DNA of 64,000 bases from Streptomyces antibioticus (GTDB lineage Bacteria; Actinomycetota; Actinomycetes; Streptomycetales; Streptomycetaceae), in NCBI RefSeq assembly GCF_002019855.1, contig NZ_CM007717.1, positions 5,691,798 through 5,755,797 on the forward strand, given 5' to 3'. Shown one piece after another: positions 40,624-49,093 of the stretch. A model generated the notes under the pieces. That model saw only the letters and a program-made list of their open reading frames with translations. It had not been told where the DNA came from and ran no database searches. A program made the position numbers and the translations under genes. Positions within the stretch are counted from its first letter, which is position 1, and every line of letters starts with the position of its first letter.

Positions 40624-41274
40624 TCACAGCTCCGCGGCGAGCGCGCCCCGGATCAGCTCGGCGCACTGCGGGTCCCGGCCCGCGGTCACCGTCAGCAGCG
40701 CGACGAACTGCTCCACCAGCCAGTCCCGCAGTTCGTCGGCGGGCGGCTGGCGGTCCTCGTCGAGCCAGATCAGGGATGCGGCCTCGACCGCGGTGATCCA
40801 CATGCGGACGGTCATCCGCAGCCGGGGTCCGGGCTCGTCGACCCCGAGGTGGGCGTAGATGTGCTCGGCGGCGGCGCGCCGGGTGCCGTCCACGATGGCG
40901 GTGGTGTGCGAGGTCTCCACCACGCTGCCGCCCTGGAGCAGGGCGGCGAAGCCGGCGTCGTGGCGCCGGACGAACACGAGGTAGCGGTCCAGGGCGCGGC
41001 CGAGCCGGGGGAGGAGGGGGCCCTCGCGGGGCTCGTCGAAGCACTGCCGCAGCTCCTCGGCGGCGGAGCGCAGCGCCGCCTCGTAGAGCTGCTGCTTGCC
41101 GCCGGGGAAGTACCGGTAGACCAGCGGCCGGGAGACCCCGGCGGCCTCCGCCACGTCGTCCAGCGAGACGTCCTCCGGGACGCGGATCGCGAAGAGGGAC
41201 AGCGCGACGTCGAGCAACTGGCTGCGGCGCTCCTCCACGCTGAGCCGGCGGTAGGCGGGTGCGGCGGGGGTCAT
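40624..41274 (-). CDS. TetR-family transcriptional regulator
   Basis: A 216-residue regulator. The N-terminal helix-turn-helix runs from ~14 to 55 (RRSQLLDVALSLFAIRVPEDVSLDDVAEAAGVSRPLVYRYFPGGKQQLYEAAL). The rest is an all-helical ligand domain ending in LAAEL. It precedes the 101-residue gene and lies 105 bp downstream of the diiron oxygenase gene, both also on the minus strand. TetR genes beside such diiron oxygenases are common in Actinobacteria and likely repress them. Confidence 0.88.
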   Translation of the reverse strand: MTPAAPAYRRLSVEERRSQLLDVALSLFAIRVPEDVSLDDVAEAAGVSRPLVYRYFPGGKQQLYEAALRSAAEELRQCFDEPREGPLLPRLGRALDRYLVFVRRHDAGFAALLQGGSVVETSHTTAIVDGTRRAAAEHIYAHLGVDEPGPRLRMTVRMWITAVEAASLIWLDEDRQPPADELRDWLVEQFVALLTVTAGRDPQCAELIRGALAAEL

Positions 41275-41378
41275 GACGTGCAGCGTAATCGCCCCGCCCG
41301 CCGCCCGCGCCCGGTCCGCGCGGCCGGGGGCGTCCTTCGGCCCCCGGGTGTGCCGTCAGGCCGGCAGGCCCCGCGCCG

Positions 41379-42317
41379 TCAGGCGAGCAGGCCCGACGAC
41401 TTCCACAGGCGGCGGCCGACGCCGCGCATCACGCCGATGTCGTCCAGGAAGTCCGTCAGCCGCTTGGCGCCGGTCTGCATGACCTCGCGGCGGTGTCCGC
41501 TGGCCTTCACCTGGGCCTGGGCCTCGCGCTTGTCCAGTCCGACGTTCGTGTACACGTCGGGGTTGACGAAGGCGACCGAGAAGACGCGCGCGAACTCGCC
41601 GGAGGTGACCCGGGTGAACTCCTGGGACCACCTCGGGGCGGTCACCATCTGGCGGCGCAGCTCCTCACGGGCGTAGCGCACATGCCGGGCCTCCTCGACG
41701 ACATGGATCCGGGTGACGCCGCGGACCAGGGTCTGGACCCGCTCGTCCGGGAAGGTCAGCCGCTGCATCCAGTCGAGGATCTCCTCGCCGAGCAGGGTCG
41801 CGGTGAAGGAGCCTGGGGTGGTGGAGATCGTCTTGAAAACGCGGCCGAGCTGCTGGTGCGCACGGCTCACCGGGTACCAGGGGGTGTCGCCCTGGGCGAT
41901 CAGCCGGGCGAACATCTTCGAGTGCCGGCACTCGTCCTCGATCTCGGTCAGCGCGTACCGCACATGCGCGCTGGTCGCCGACTTGTCGTAGATGTGCCGG
42001 ACCAGGAGCTGCATCAGGATGATCTCGAACCAGATGCCCAGCGAGGCCAGCGCGGCCGCCTCGTGCTGGGACAGCAGGATCCGCTGCTCCTCGCTCATCC
42101 GCTTCCACATCGGGGTGTCGTAGAGCGACACGAGTTCCGGCGGCCAGAACCACTTGCCGTCCTCGAAGGGGGCGTCCCAGTCGAGTTCCTTGTCCGGGTC
42201 GAAGGAGTGCTTGGCGGAGGAGGCGAGCAGCCGCTCGGCCACCTCTTCCCGGTCCTTGAGCAGGCCCAGCGCGTCCCGCAGCCCTTCCAGTGCGTCTGCA
42301 TCCGTGAGGGTCGTCAT
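41379..42317 (-). CDS. AurF-like diiron oxygenase
   Basis: A 312-residue protein of the p-aminobenzoate N-oxygenase (AurF) / diiron oxygenase family. Helices carry the iron ligands: LSQHEAAAL, EIEDECRHSKMFARL (ExxxH), LGEEILDWMQRL and HVVEEARHVRYAREELRR (ExxxH). It would oxidise an amine or hydroxylate an unknown substrate using O2. The ATG is at 42317. Upstream, CTTGTCAGTAAG near 42335 contains short inverted arms that could bind the TetR protein. Related genes often sit outside antibiotic clusters, so its substrate here is not predictable. Confidence 0.85.
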   Translation of the reverse strand: MTTLTDADALEGLRDALGLLKDREEVAERLLASSAKHSFDPDKELDWDAPFEDGKWFWPPELVSLYDTPMWKRMSEEQRILLSQHEAAALASLGIWFEIILMQLLVRHIYDKSATSAHVRYALTEIEDECRHSKMFARLIAQGDTPWYPVSRAHQQLGRVFKTISTTPGSFTATLLGEEILDWMQRLTFPDERVQTLVRGVTRIHVVEEARHVRYAREELRRQMVTAPRWSQEFTRVTSGEFARVFSVAFVNPDVYTNVGLDKREAQAQVKASGHRREVMQTGAKRLTDFLDDIGVMRGVGRRLWKSSGLLA

Positions 42318-42447
42318 GGCTCTTATGAGACTGCTTGTCAGTAAGCCCGTCAATCCCCGTGCGTGGACTTCTCACTTCCTCCCCTCCCTTCGCACGCCCG
42401 TGCGAGACTGACCGCGTCCGGAGACACCGTCGGGGGAGGGGGACCGC

Positions 42448-43341
42448 GTGGACCCCGCCACCGCCGCGCGCCGCAGCCTGGAGGGCCTGGCCCTCGGGGA
42501 CGCCTTCGGCGAACGCTGGTTCCCCCTGTTCCGCCCGCCGCGCCAGGCGTACGCCGAGATCCGCGCCCGCCGCACCCCGCCCGAGCCGTTCTGGCACTGG
42601 ACCGACGACACCGCGATGGCCCTGGGGATCCTGCGCGTCCTCGACCGTCACGGCGAGATCCGGCGCACCGAACTGGCCCGCGCCTTCGCGCACGGCCATC
42701 GGGCCGACGCCGCCCGGGGCTACGGCCGCGGCATGCACGCCCTGCTGCCCCGGCTGCTCCAAGAGCCCGACCGCTGGCCCGAGTCGGCCCGAGAGCTGTT
42801 CGACGGCGAGGGCAGCCTCGGCAACGGCGCGGCGATGCGTGTGGCGCCCCTCGGCGCCTGGTTCCACGCCGACCTCGACCGGGTCGCCGACCAGGCCGTC
42901 CGCTCCGCCGAGGTCACCCACGCCCACCCGGAGGGCATCGCCGGGGCGGTCGCGGTGGCCGTCGCGGCGGCGCTCTCCGCACGGCACGAACTGACCCTGG
43001 ACGCGGTGGCCGCCCGCACCCCCGACGGCGCGGTCCGCGAGGGCCTCGCCCGTGCCGCCGCGCTGCCCTTCGCCACCGAGCCCTGGAAGGCCGCGGACGC
43101 TCTCGGCAGCGGCGGGCGCGTCCGCGCCGACGACACCGTCCCCTTCGCCCTCTGGTCCGCCGCCCGTCATCCCGCCGACCTGGTCTCCGCCCTGTGGACC
43201 ACCGCCGAGGGCTTCGGTGACGTCGACACCACGTGCGCGATCACTGGCGGTGTCGTGGCGTGCCGTACCGGCGTCGAGGGGGTCCCGGCGGTCTGGCTGG
43301 ATCGTCGGGAAGCGCTGCCCGGCGCCGGGGGCCGGGCGTGA
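42448..43341 (+). CDS. ADP-ribosylglycohydrolase family protein
   Basis: A 297-residue ARH/DraG-like protein. The N-terminal motif GLALGDAFGERW and WHWTDDTAMALG supply the metal ligands (TDD). GNGAAMRVAPLGAW and late EGFGDVDTTCAITGGVVACRTG complete the dinuclear Mg site (D-x-DT). It removes ADP-ribose from proteins or small molecules, or hydrolyses related N-glycosidic bonds. GTG 42448 follows GGGGGAGGGGG. It is followed by a small gene overlapping its stop as GTGA. Confidence 0.88.
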   Translation: MDPATAARRSLEGLALGDAFGERWFPLFRPPRQAYAEIRARRTPPEPFWHWTDDTAMALGILRVLDRHGEIRRTELARAFAHGHRADAARGYGRGMHALLPRLLQEPDRWPESARELFDGEGSLGNGAAMRVAPLGAWFHADLDRVADQAVRSAEVTHAHPEGIAGAVAVAVAAALSARHELTLDAVAARTPDGAVREGLARAAALPFATEPWKAADALGSGGRVRADDTVPFALWSAARHPADLVSALWTTAEGFGDVDTTCAITGGVVACRTGVEGVPAVWLDRREALPGAGGRA

Positions 43342-43634
43342 CGGCCGCCTCGGGGCCGGTCGCCGGTCTTCGGGTGACCAACCGCGGCCGGGACCTGCTG
43401 GAGCTGATCCTCGAACCGTACGGCAGCGACCACTGGCTGCGGCCCGGCGAGACCTTCGTGGTCTGGGCGCTCACCGCCGAGGACGCCGGTCTCTTCGAGG
43501 TGGTCCACGAGCCCGGCACGGTCACGGTGTGGGCCCCGTCGCACGCGTTCGTCGGGGACGAGGACGGTGCGGAGATCGACTGCGGCCACCACCGGCCGCC
43601 GCCGCCCGGCCTCTTCCGGCTCCCGCTGCCCTGA
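43338..43634 (+). CDS. Hypothetical 98-residue protein coupled to the ADP-ribosylglycohydrolase
   Basis: A 98-residue protein starting at GTG 43338, which overlaps the upstream stop. VAGLRVTNRGRDLLELILEPYGSDHWLRPGETFVVWA suggests a small beta-rich domain, with a C-terminal CGHH. I do not recognise a family. The coupling suggests it assists or is regulated with the ADP-ribosylglycohydrolase. Confidence 0.65.
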   Translation: MTAASGPVAGLRVTNRGRDLLELILEPYGSDHWLRPGETFVVWALTAEDAGLFEVVHEPGTVTVWAPSHAFVGDEDGAEIDCGHHRPPPPGLFRLPLP

Positions 43635-43652
43635 GCGCCGGGACCGCGGGCC

Positions 43653-44156
43653 CTAGACCGAGCAGCCCAGTTCCTCCGGCACCGTGAAGGCGACCGGGTC
43701 CGCGCCCTGGGGCGGGAAGGACGTGCGCAGGGTGAAGGCGTAGGGCGTCGGGCCGTGGGCCCGCAGGTGGAGCAGCCGGGCCTCGGCCTCCGCGACCGTC
43801 GGACGGTGGCCCGCCGGCACCCACCACAGGGTCGACATCGCCTCCCGCACCCGCTCGAACCACTCCCGGCGCCGGGCGAGCATCTCGCGGTGCCGCCCCT
43901 GGTACATGTACGCGGTCAGCGCGTCGGCGTCCCGCCACACCGACATGTTGACGATCAGCCAGTCGTCCCCGAAGACCGGGACGTCGGTGGCGTCGCCGCC
44001 CTCCGACTGGAGCCGCCACACGAACCCGGCGGCGGCGTCCGCGTCCGCGTTCACCGGATCGAGGGCGTCGACGAAGTCCTTCAACTCGGGTGAATCCAGC
44101 GGGAACTTGAGGCGGGCGATGTTGACCTGGGCGAGTTCGAGGGCGGCATCAGTCAT
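43653..44156 (-). CDS. DUF3291 domain protein (dimeric alpha-beta barrel type)
   Basis: A 167-residue protein matching DUF3291: LAQVNIARLKFPLDSPELKDFVDALDPVNADAD near the start, then a monooxygenase-like beta-alpha fold (VNMSVWRDADALTAYMY). WFERVREAMSTLWWVPAGHRPTVAEAEARL is characteristic. Possible roles are small-molecule monooxygenase or heme-handling; no activity is established. The ATG is at 44156. It sits alone between the hypothetical gene and the PBP operon. Confidence 0.82.
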   Translation of the reverse strand: MTDAALELAQVNIARLKFPLDSPELKDFVDALDPVNADADAAAGFVWRLQSEGGDATDVPVFGDDWLIVNMSVWRDADALTAYMYQGRHREMLARRREWFERVREAMSTLWWVPAGHRPTVAEAEARLLHLRAHGPTPYAFTLRTSFPPQGADPVAFTVPEELGCSV

Positions 44157-44201
44157 GCGCGCACCGTAGGACGCTCCTGACCGCCCCGTGAACCCCCCGT
44201 C

Positions 44202-45659
44202 TCACGGGCTGAGCACCGCCTCCATCACCGCCCGGGCGATCGGCGCCGCGACCCCGCCCCCGGTGATGTCACCGCGGCGCGCCGACGCGTCCTCCACCAC
44301 CACCGCGACCGCCACCCCCGGCTCGAACTCCCGCTCGCCCTGCGCCCAGGACACGAACCAGGCGTACGGCGTGCCCGCGTTGCCGACCCCGTGCTGGGCG
44401 GTGCCGGTCTTGCCGCCGACGACCGCGCCGGGGATCGCCGCGTTCGTCCCGGTGCCCTCGCGCACCACGTCCTCCATCAGCTCCCGCATCCGCCGCGCCG
44501 TGGACGGCAGCATCGCCTGCCGCGCCGGACGCGACCCGGCCGAGGCCACCGTCGCCCCGCCCCGCCGGGTGGTCCGCTCCACCAGGTACGGATCCCGCAG
44601 CAGCCCCCCGTTGGCCACCGCCGCCGACACCATCGCCATCTGCAACGGCGTCGCCCGCGTGTTGTACTGCCCGATCGACGACAGCGCCAACTGCGCCCGG
44701 TCCAGCGAGGTGTCGAAGGTGCTCGTGGCCGCCGAGTACGGGATCCGCAGATCGGCGCGGTTGAAGCCGAACGCCTCCGCCGTACGCGTCATCCGGGCCA
44801 GCCCCACGTCCACCCCGAGCTTCGCGAACACCGTGTTGCACGACCACTCGAACGCCACCCGCAGCGGGGCGTCCCGGCAGCCCTCGCCCTCGTTCGTCAG
44901 CCGCGTCCTGGTCCCGGGCAGGGTGTACGGCGCGGGGGACAGGGTCGGTTCGTCCAGATCCCGGATCACCCCCGCGTCCAGCGCCGCCGCCGCGGTGACC
45001 ACCTTGAAGGTCGACCCCGGCGGATACGTCTGCCGGACCGCCCGGTTGAGCATCGGCTGGTCCGGATCGCCGTTCAGCCGCGCCCAGGCCCGCTCGGCCC
45101 CGGCGTCGTTCCCGGACAGCACCGACGGGTCGTACGACGGACTCGACACCAGCGCCAGGATCCGCCCCGTCGCCGGTTCCACCGCCGCGACCGCGCCCTT
45201 GCGGCCGTGCAGCCCCTCGTAGGCGGCACGCTGGGCCCGCTCGTCGAGGGTCGTGACGACGTTCCCGCCGGCCGGGCGGCCCCGTGTCATGTCGTTCCAC
45301 AGCGGGAACGGCGCGAGCAGCGGATCGGCGCCGGAGAGCACCCCGTCCTCGGCGTGCTCCAGGAACGTCGTCCCGTACTCCTGCGAGGCGAACCCGGTCA
45401 CCGGTGCGTACAACGGCCCGTCGCGGTACGTCCGTTCGAAGCGCAACTGCTCTCCGGTGTCCCGGGAGCCGGTCACCGCGGCGCCGCCGACCAGGATGTC
45501 CCCGCGGGGCTGGCCGTAACGGGCGATGGAGTCCCGCCGGTTGGCCGGGTTGCCGTCGTAGACACCGGCCCGCACGACCTGCACGCGCAGCGCGTTGACC
45601 AGGAGGGCCACCAGCAGCAGCGCGCAGAAGAAGGCCGCGTGCCGGATGTGCCGGGTCAC
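44202..45659 (-). CDS. Penicillin-binding protein 2-type transpeptidase
   Basis: A 485-residue class B PBP. A short cytoplasmic tail and one membrane helix (AAFFCALLLVALLVNALRV, 8-26) precede a reduced N-terminal domain. The transpeptidase has SxxK at STFK (216-219), SxN at SCN (273-275) and KTGT (417-420). It cross-links peptidoglycan alongside the FtsW/RodA protein upstream. The GTG at 45659 starts MTRHIRHAAFF. In S. coelicolor a similar FtsW/PBP pair at this position affects sporulation or growth, from memory. The unusual mini-ORF before it is described separately. Confidence 0.93.
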   Translation of the reverse strand: MTRHIRHAAFFCALLLVALLVNALRVQVVRAGVYDGNPANRRDSIARYGQPRGDILVGGAAVTGSRDTGEQLRFERTYRDGPLYAPVTGFASQEYGTTFLEHAEDGVLSGADPLLAPFPLWNDMTRGRPAGGNVVTTLDERAQRAAYEGLHGRKGAVAAVEPATGRILALVSSPSYDPSVLSGNDAGAERAWARLNGDPDQPMLNRAVRQTYPPGSTFKVVTAAAALDAGVIRDLDEPTLSPAPYTLPGTRTRLTNEGEGCRDAPLRVAFEWSCNTVFAKLGVDVGLARMTRTAEAFGFNRADLRIPYSAATSTFDTSLDRAQLALSSIGQYNTRATPLQMAMVSAAVANGGLLRDPYLVERTTRRGGATVASAGSRPARQAMLPSTARRMRELMEDVVREGTGTNAAIPGAVVGGKTGTAQHGVGNAGTPYAWFVSWAQGEREFEPGVAVAVVVEDASARRGDITGGGVAAPIARAVMEAVLSP

Positions 45660-45709
45660 CGGGCCGCCCCGGACGTCACAGGGCCCGTACCGGCCGCCCG
45701 GCCGCTCAT
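45656..45709 (-). other. 17-codon mini-ORF bridging the FtsW/RodA and PBP genes
   Basis: ATG 45709 overlaps the FtsW/RodA stop (ATGA), and its own TGA (45656-45658) overlaps the PBP GTG (GTGA). The frame reads MSGRAAGTGPVTSGAAR. It could pass ribosomes from one gene to the next across a 46-nt gap. It may equally be chance; the peptide itself is unlikely to be functional. Confidence 0.4.
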
Positions 45710-47094
45710 GGCGCCGCCTTCCCGTCGTCGTACTGCCGTCGCGCCGAGTCGCTCAGCCGGATCAGCAGCGCCACGATCGCCCAGTTGGTGACCACCGAGG
45801 AGCCGCCCTGCGCCAGGAACGGCATCGCCATCCCGGTCAGCGGGATCAGCCCGGTCACCCCGCCCGCGATCACGAACACCTGGAGCGCCACGATCGAGGC
45901 GAGCCCCACCGCCAGCAGCCGGCCGAACGGGTCGCGCAGGGCCAGCCCCGTCCGGAAACCGCGCTCGACCAGCAGCCCGTACAGCAGGAAGAGTGCCGAA
46001 AGGCCGGCCAGGCCCAGTTCCTCGCCCGCCGTCGCCAGGATGAAGTCGGACTTCACGGCGAAGCCGATGAGATGCGAGTGGCCGAGGCCGAGACCGGTGC
46101 CGAAGGTGCCGCCCGCCGCGAAGGAGAACAGCGACTGGGCGAGCTGGTTGGGGCCGAGCCCCGCCTCGATCGAGGCGAACGGATGCAGCCAGTCCTCGAT
46201 CCGGCCGTGGACGTGCGGCTCCAGCCGGCCCACGGCGACCGCGCCCAGCGACGCCAGCAGCAGCCCCACCGCGATCCAGCCGGTGCGGCCGGTGGCGACG
46301 TACAGCATGACCACGAAGAGGCCGAAGAACAGCAGGGACGTGCCGAGGTCCCGCTCCAGCACCAGCACGCCGACGCTCAGCAGCCAGATCGCCACGATCG
46401 GGCCGAGCACCCGGCCGGTCGGCAGTTGCACGCACCAGAACCTGCGGCCCGCGTACGCCAGCGCCGTGCGGTTCGCCGCCAGGTACGCCGCGAAGAACAC
46501 CGCGAGCAGCACCTTCGCGAACTCGCCCGGCTGGATGGAGAATCCGGCGATCCTGATCCAGATCCGGGCGCCGTTCACGGCCGGGAAGAGGATCGGCAGG
46601 GTGAGCAGGGCGAGCGCCGCCACCACGCACACGTACGCGTACCGCTGGAGCACCCGGTGGTCGCGCAGCGCCGCCACGACCAGGATGAAGAACGTGACGC
46701 CGAGGGTGGACCACACCAACTGCGTGGGCGCCCCCCGGTCGCCGGGCGTCTCCAGGTCCAGCCGGTAGATCAGGACCAGGCCGATCCCGTTGAGCAGCAC
46801 CCCGATGGGCAGCAGCAGCGGATCGGCGTACGGGGCGCGCAGCCGTACGGCGGTGTGGGCCAGCAGCGCCAGCACGCCGAGCCCGGCGCCGTAGCCGGCG
46901 GCGCCGGGCGGGACCGTGCCGTTCCTGGCGAGCCCGACCGCGCAGTAGCCGTACACCGACAGCAGGACGGCCAGGACGATCAGGGACAGCTCGATGCCCC
47001 GGCGCCGGGGGAGGCGGACCGGGGCGGCGGGCGCGTCGCCCGCCGCCACCGTGATCCGCGCACCGGTCCCGGCGCCGACTCCGGCTCGCGTCAT
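45706..47094 (-). CDS. FtsW/RodA/SpoVE-family peptidoglycan glycosyltransferase
   Basis: A 462-residue SEDS protein with about 12 membrane segments. Conserved SEDS features include WIRIAGFSIQPGEFAKVLLAVFFAAYLA and LVLERDLGTSLLFFGLFVVMLYVATGR, with the catalytic Asp region GSFG-like AAGGTFGTGLGLGHSHLI and FAVKSDFILATAGEELGL. It polymerises lipid II with the PBP. The stop overlaps the mini-ORF that leads into that PBP gene. The ATG/GTG at 47094 starts MTRAGVGAGT and a soluble N-terminus of ~30 residues precedes helix 1. Confidence 0.93.
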   Translation of the reverse strand: MTRAGVGAGTGARITVAAGDAPAAPVRLPRRRGIELSLIVLAVLLSVYGYCAVGLARNGTVPPGAAGYGAGLGVLALLAHTAVRLRAPYADPLLLPIGVLLNGIGLVLIYRLDLETPGDRGAPTQLVWSTLGVTFFILVVAALRDHRVLQRYAYVCVVAALALLTLPILFPAVNGARIWIRIAGFSIQPGEFAKVLLAVFFAAYLAANRTALAYAGRRFWCVQLPTGRVLGPIVAIWLLSVGVLVLERDLGTSLLFFGLFVVMLYVATGRTGWIAVGLLLASLGAVAVGRLEPHVHGRIEDWLHPFASIEAGLGPNQLAQSLFSFAAGGTFGTGLGLGHSHLIGFAVKSDFILATAGEELGLAGLSALFLLYGLLVERGFRTGLALRDPFGRLLAVGLASIVALQVFVIAGGVTGLIPLTGMAMPFLAQGGSSVVTNWAIVALLIRLSDSARRQYDDGKAAP

Positions 47095-47153
47095 GTCCGG
47101 AACCTACCCAAATAGGGCTCCTTGTGACCTCGGTCCGTGGGGCGGATGGACGG

Positions 47154-47744
47154 TCAGCACCAGCGCGGCGCCTCACCGATGTTGTCGATGTACCGCGCCG
47201 AGCCCCAGGCCCAGGTGCCGTCCGTGAGGAGGTACCAGAGGGGGTTGCCCTGGACGTTCTGACCGGGCGTCTTGCAGAAGATCCGCACGACGTCACCGCG
47301 GTGGACGACCCGGATCACCTGGCTGTTGCGGGTCGGACGGCTGCGCAGCAGGAGCTGGTTCGCGGTGACGCGGCCGCGGTAGAGGCGCTGGGTGTTGCCG
47401 CCGTTCCCGCCGTTGCCGCCCTGGCTCTGCCAGTTGCCGCTGTTCCCGTTGCCGCCGTTCCCGCCCTGGCTCTGGGTGTTCCCGCCCTGGTTCTGCCAGT
47501 TGCCGCCCTGGCTCTGGGAGTTGCCGCCCTGGCTCTGGGTGTTGCCGCCACCGGAGCCGTTGCCGTTGCCGTTCCCGTTGCCCCACTGGCTGGAGCTGCT
47601 CCCGCTCCCGTTCCCATTGCCGTTCCCGTTGCCGTTCCCGTCCCGGTCGGAGGCGACGGCGGGGACGACGGCGGCGGAGGCGGCGAGCGTGGCGGCGGCG
47701 GTGACTATGGCGAGCCGGGCGAGGGCGGAGCGGCGCAGAGACAT
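47154..47744 (-). CDS. Secreted SH3-domain protein with Asn/Gly/Gln repeats
   Basis: A 196-residue secreted protein. A signal peptide (LARLAIVTAAATLAASAAVVPAVA) precedes ~90 residues of low complexity: GNGNGNGNGNGS, then repeated QSQGGN units (N-TQSQGGN-SQSQGGN-WQNQGGN). The C-terminal ~75 residues form a bacterial SH3-like domain (LYRGRVTANQLLLRSRPTRNSQVIRVVHRGDVVRIFC, ...WYLLTDGTWAWGSARYI), which binds cell-wall peptides in related proteins. The Asn/Gln-rich part is prion-like or a flexible spacer. The ATG is at 47744. It stands alone. Confidence 0.82.
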   Translation of the reverse strand: MSLRRSALARLAIVTAAATLAASAAVVPAVASDRDGNGNGNGNGNGSGSSSSQWGNGNGNGNGSGGGNTQSQGGNSQSQGGNWQNQGGNTQSQGGNGGNGNSGNWQSQGGNGGNGGNTQRLYRGRVTANQLLLRSRPTRNSQVIRVVHRGDVVRIFCKTPGQNVQGNPLWYLLTDGTWAWGSARYIDNIGEAPRWC

Positions 47745-47851
47745 GGCGATACCTCCGTACAGGGATCGAAACTGACTAATCGCCACATTAGGAGCGCGGC
47801 CGGGCCGTCGCCCGTCACGCTGGGCCATAGGTGCTGAGGCCCTCGGACGGC

Positions 47852-49093
47852 CTACTCCGAAGGCAGGGTCAGGGTCGCGACCGCCCCGCCGTCCGCCGCG
47901 TCGGTGAACGTCAGCCGCGCGCCCAGCACCTCCGCCTGTCCGACCGCGATGGTCAGCCCCAGCCCGTGCCCCTTCGCCCCGCCCTCGGTCCTGAACCGCT
48001 GCGGACCGTGCGCGAGGAGGTACTCCGGATAGCCGTCCCCGTGGTCCCGTACGGTGACCACCGTGCCGTCCACGGTCAGCTCCACCGGCGCCCGCCCGTG
48101 CCGGTGCGCGTTGGCGACCAGATTGCCGAGCACCCGTTCGAGCCGCCGCCGGTCGGTCTCCACCCGCGCGTCCCGTACGACCCGGACCTCGGTGTCCGTG
48201 CCCGACGCCCGCACCACCCGCCGGGCCAGCGCGCCCAGCTCCTCCGCGTCCAGCTCGAGGCGTTCCCGCCCGGTGTCCAGCCGGGAGATCTCCAGCAGGT
48301 CCTCGGTGAGCGTGCGCAGCGCCGCCACCCGGTCGCGCACCAGCTCCGTCGGTCGGCCCGGCGGCAGCAGCTCGGCCGCCGCGTGCAGCCCGGTCAGCGG
48401 GGTGCGCAGCTCATGGGCGACGTCGGCGGTGAAGCGCTGCTCGCTCAGCAGCTTGCCCTGGAGCGTGGCGGCCATGGTGTCGAGGGCGGCGGCGACGGCG
48501 GCCACCTCGTCCTGCGGCCGGCCGGTGTCCTTCGCGCGGGGGTCGTCCACCCGGGCGTCCAGGTCGCCCGCGCTGATCCGGCGGGCCACTTGTGCCGTGG
48601 TGTGCAGCCGCCGCGTCACCCGGGTCACCGCGAACGCGCCGACCAGCAGCGTCGCCCCGATCGCCAGGCCCGACGACCACAGGATCGCCCGGTCGAGGCC
48701 CTCGATGGTGCGGGCGCTCTGCGCGTAGTCCACCTGGACGGCGAGCGCCCGGCCGCCGTCCACCGGACCCGCCGCCCACATCGTGGGCCGTCCCTGGTGA
48801 TCGGCGACGACCGTGCCGCGCTCCCCGGACAGCGCCAGCGCCCGCAGCGAGGCGGGCAGCCCCGGCGGGTCGAGGCCCGCGCCCGGGGCGAGGGTCTCCC
48901 CGGCCTCGAACGCCGTCGTCGCGTCGTCCAGCCGGGCCAGCGCGAGGTCACGGGCCTGGCCGACGGTCTGGTTGGTCACCGAGACGTGCACGAGGACGCC
49001 GAGCAGGGCGGCCAGCGCGCAGCACATCACCGTGATGAACAGGGCGGCCTTCACGGCGAGCGTGCCGGACCACCGGGGCAGCGCGAGCCTCAT
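47852..49093 (-). CDS. Orphan sensor histidine kinase
   Basis: A 413-residue kinase. The first helix (AVKAALFITVMCCALAALLGVLV) and second helix (LAIGATLLVGAFAVTRV) bracket a ~115-residue extracellular sensor. HAMP follows, then RFTADVAHELRTPLTGLHAA with the phospho-His, and HATPase boxes (VLGNLVANAHRHG, DHGDGYP, GAKGHGLGLTIAVGQ). No response regulator gene is adjacent; instead an upstream lipoprotein gene overlaps it (ATGA at 49090-49093). The start ATG is 49093. The lipoprotein may deliver or modulate the signal, as CseA does for CseC. Confidence 0.88.
   Translation of the reverse strand: MRLALPRWSGTLAVKAALFITVMCCALAALLGVLVHVSVTNQTVGQARDLALARLDDATTAFEAGETLAPGAGLDPPGLPASLRALALSGERGTVVADHQGRPTMWAAGPVDGGRALAVQVDYAQSARTIEGLDRAILWSSGLAIGATLLVGAFAVTRVTRRLHTTAQVARRISAGDLDARVDDPRAKDTGRPQDEVAAVAAALDTMAATLQGKLLSEQRFTADVAHELRTPLTGLHAAAELLPPGRPTELVRDRVAALRTLTEDLLEISRLDTGRERLELDAEELGALARRVVRASGTDTEVRVVRDARVETDRRRLERVLGNLVANAHRHGRAPVELTVDGTVVTVRDHGDGYPEYLLAHGPQRFRTEGGAKGHGLGLTIAVGQAEVLGARLTFTDAADGGAVATLTLPSE

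Noticed and set aside
47290..47660. CRISPR or tandem-repeat array at the SH3 gene
   Set aside because: The repeats are in frame and encode Asn/Gly/Gln units; spacers are absent.
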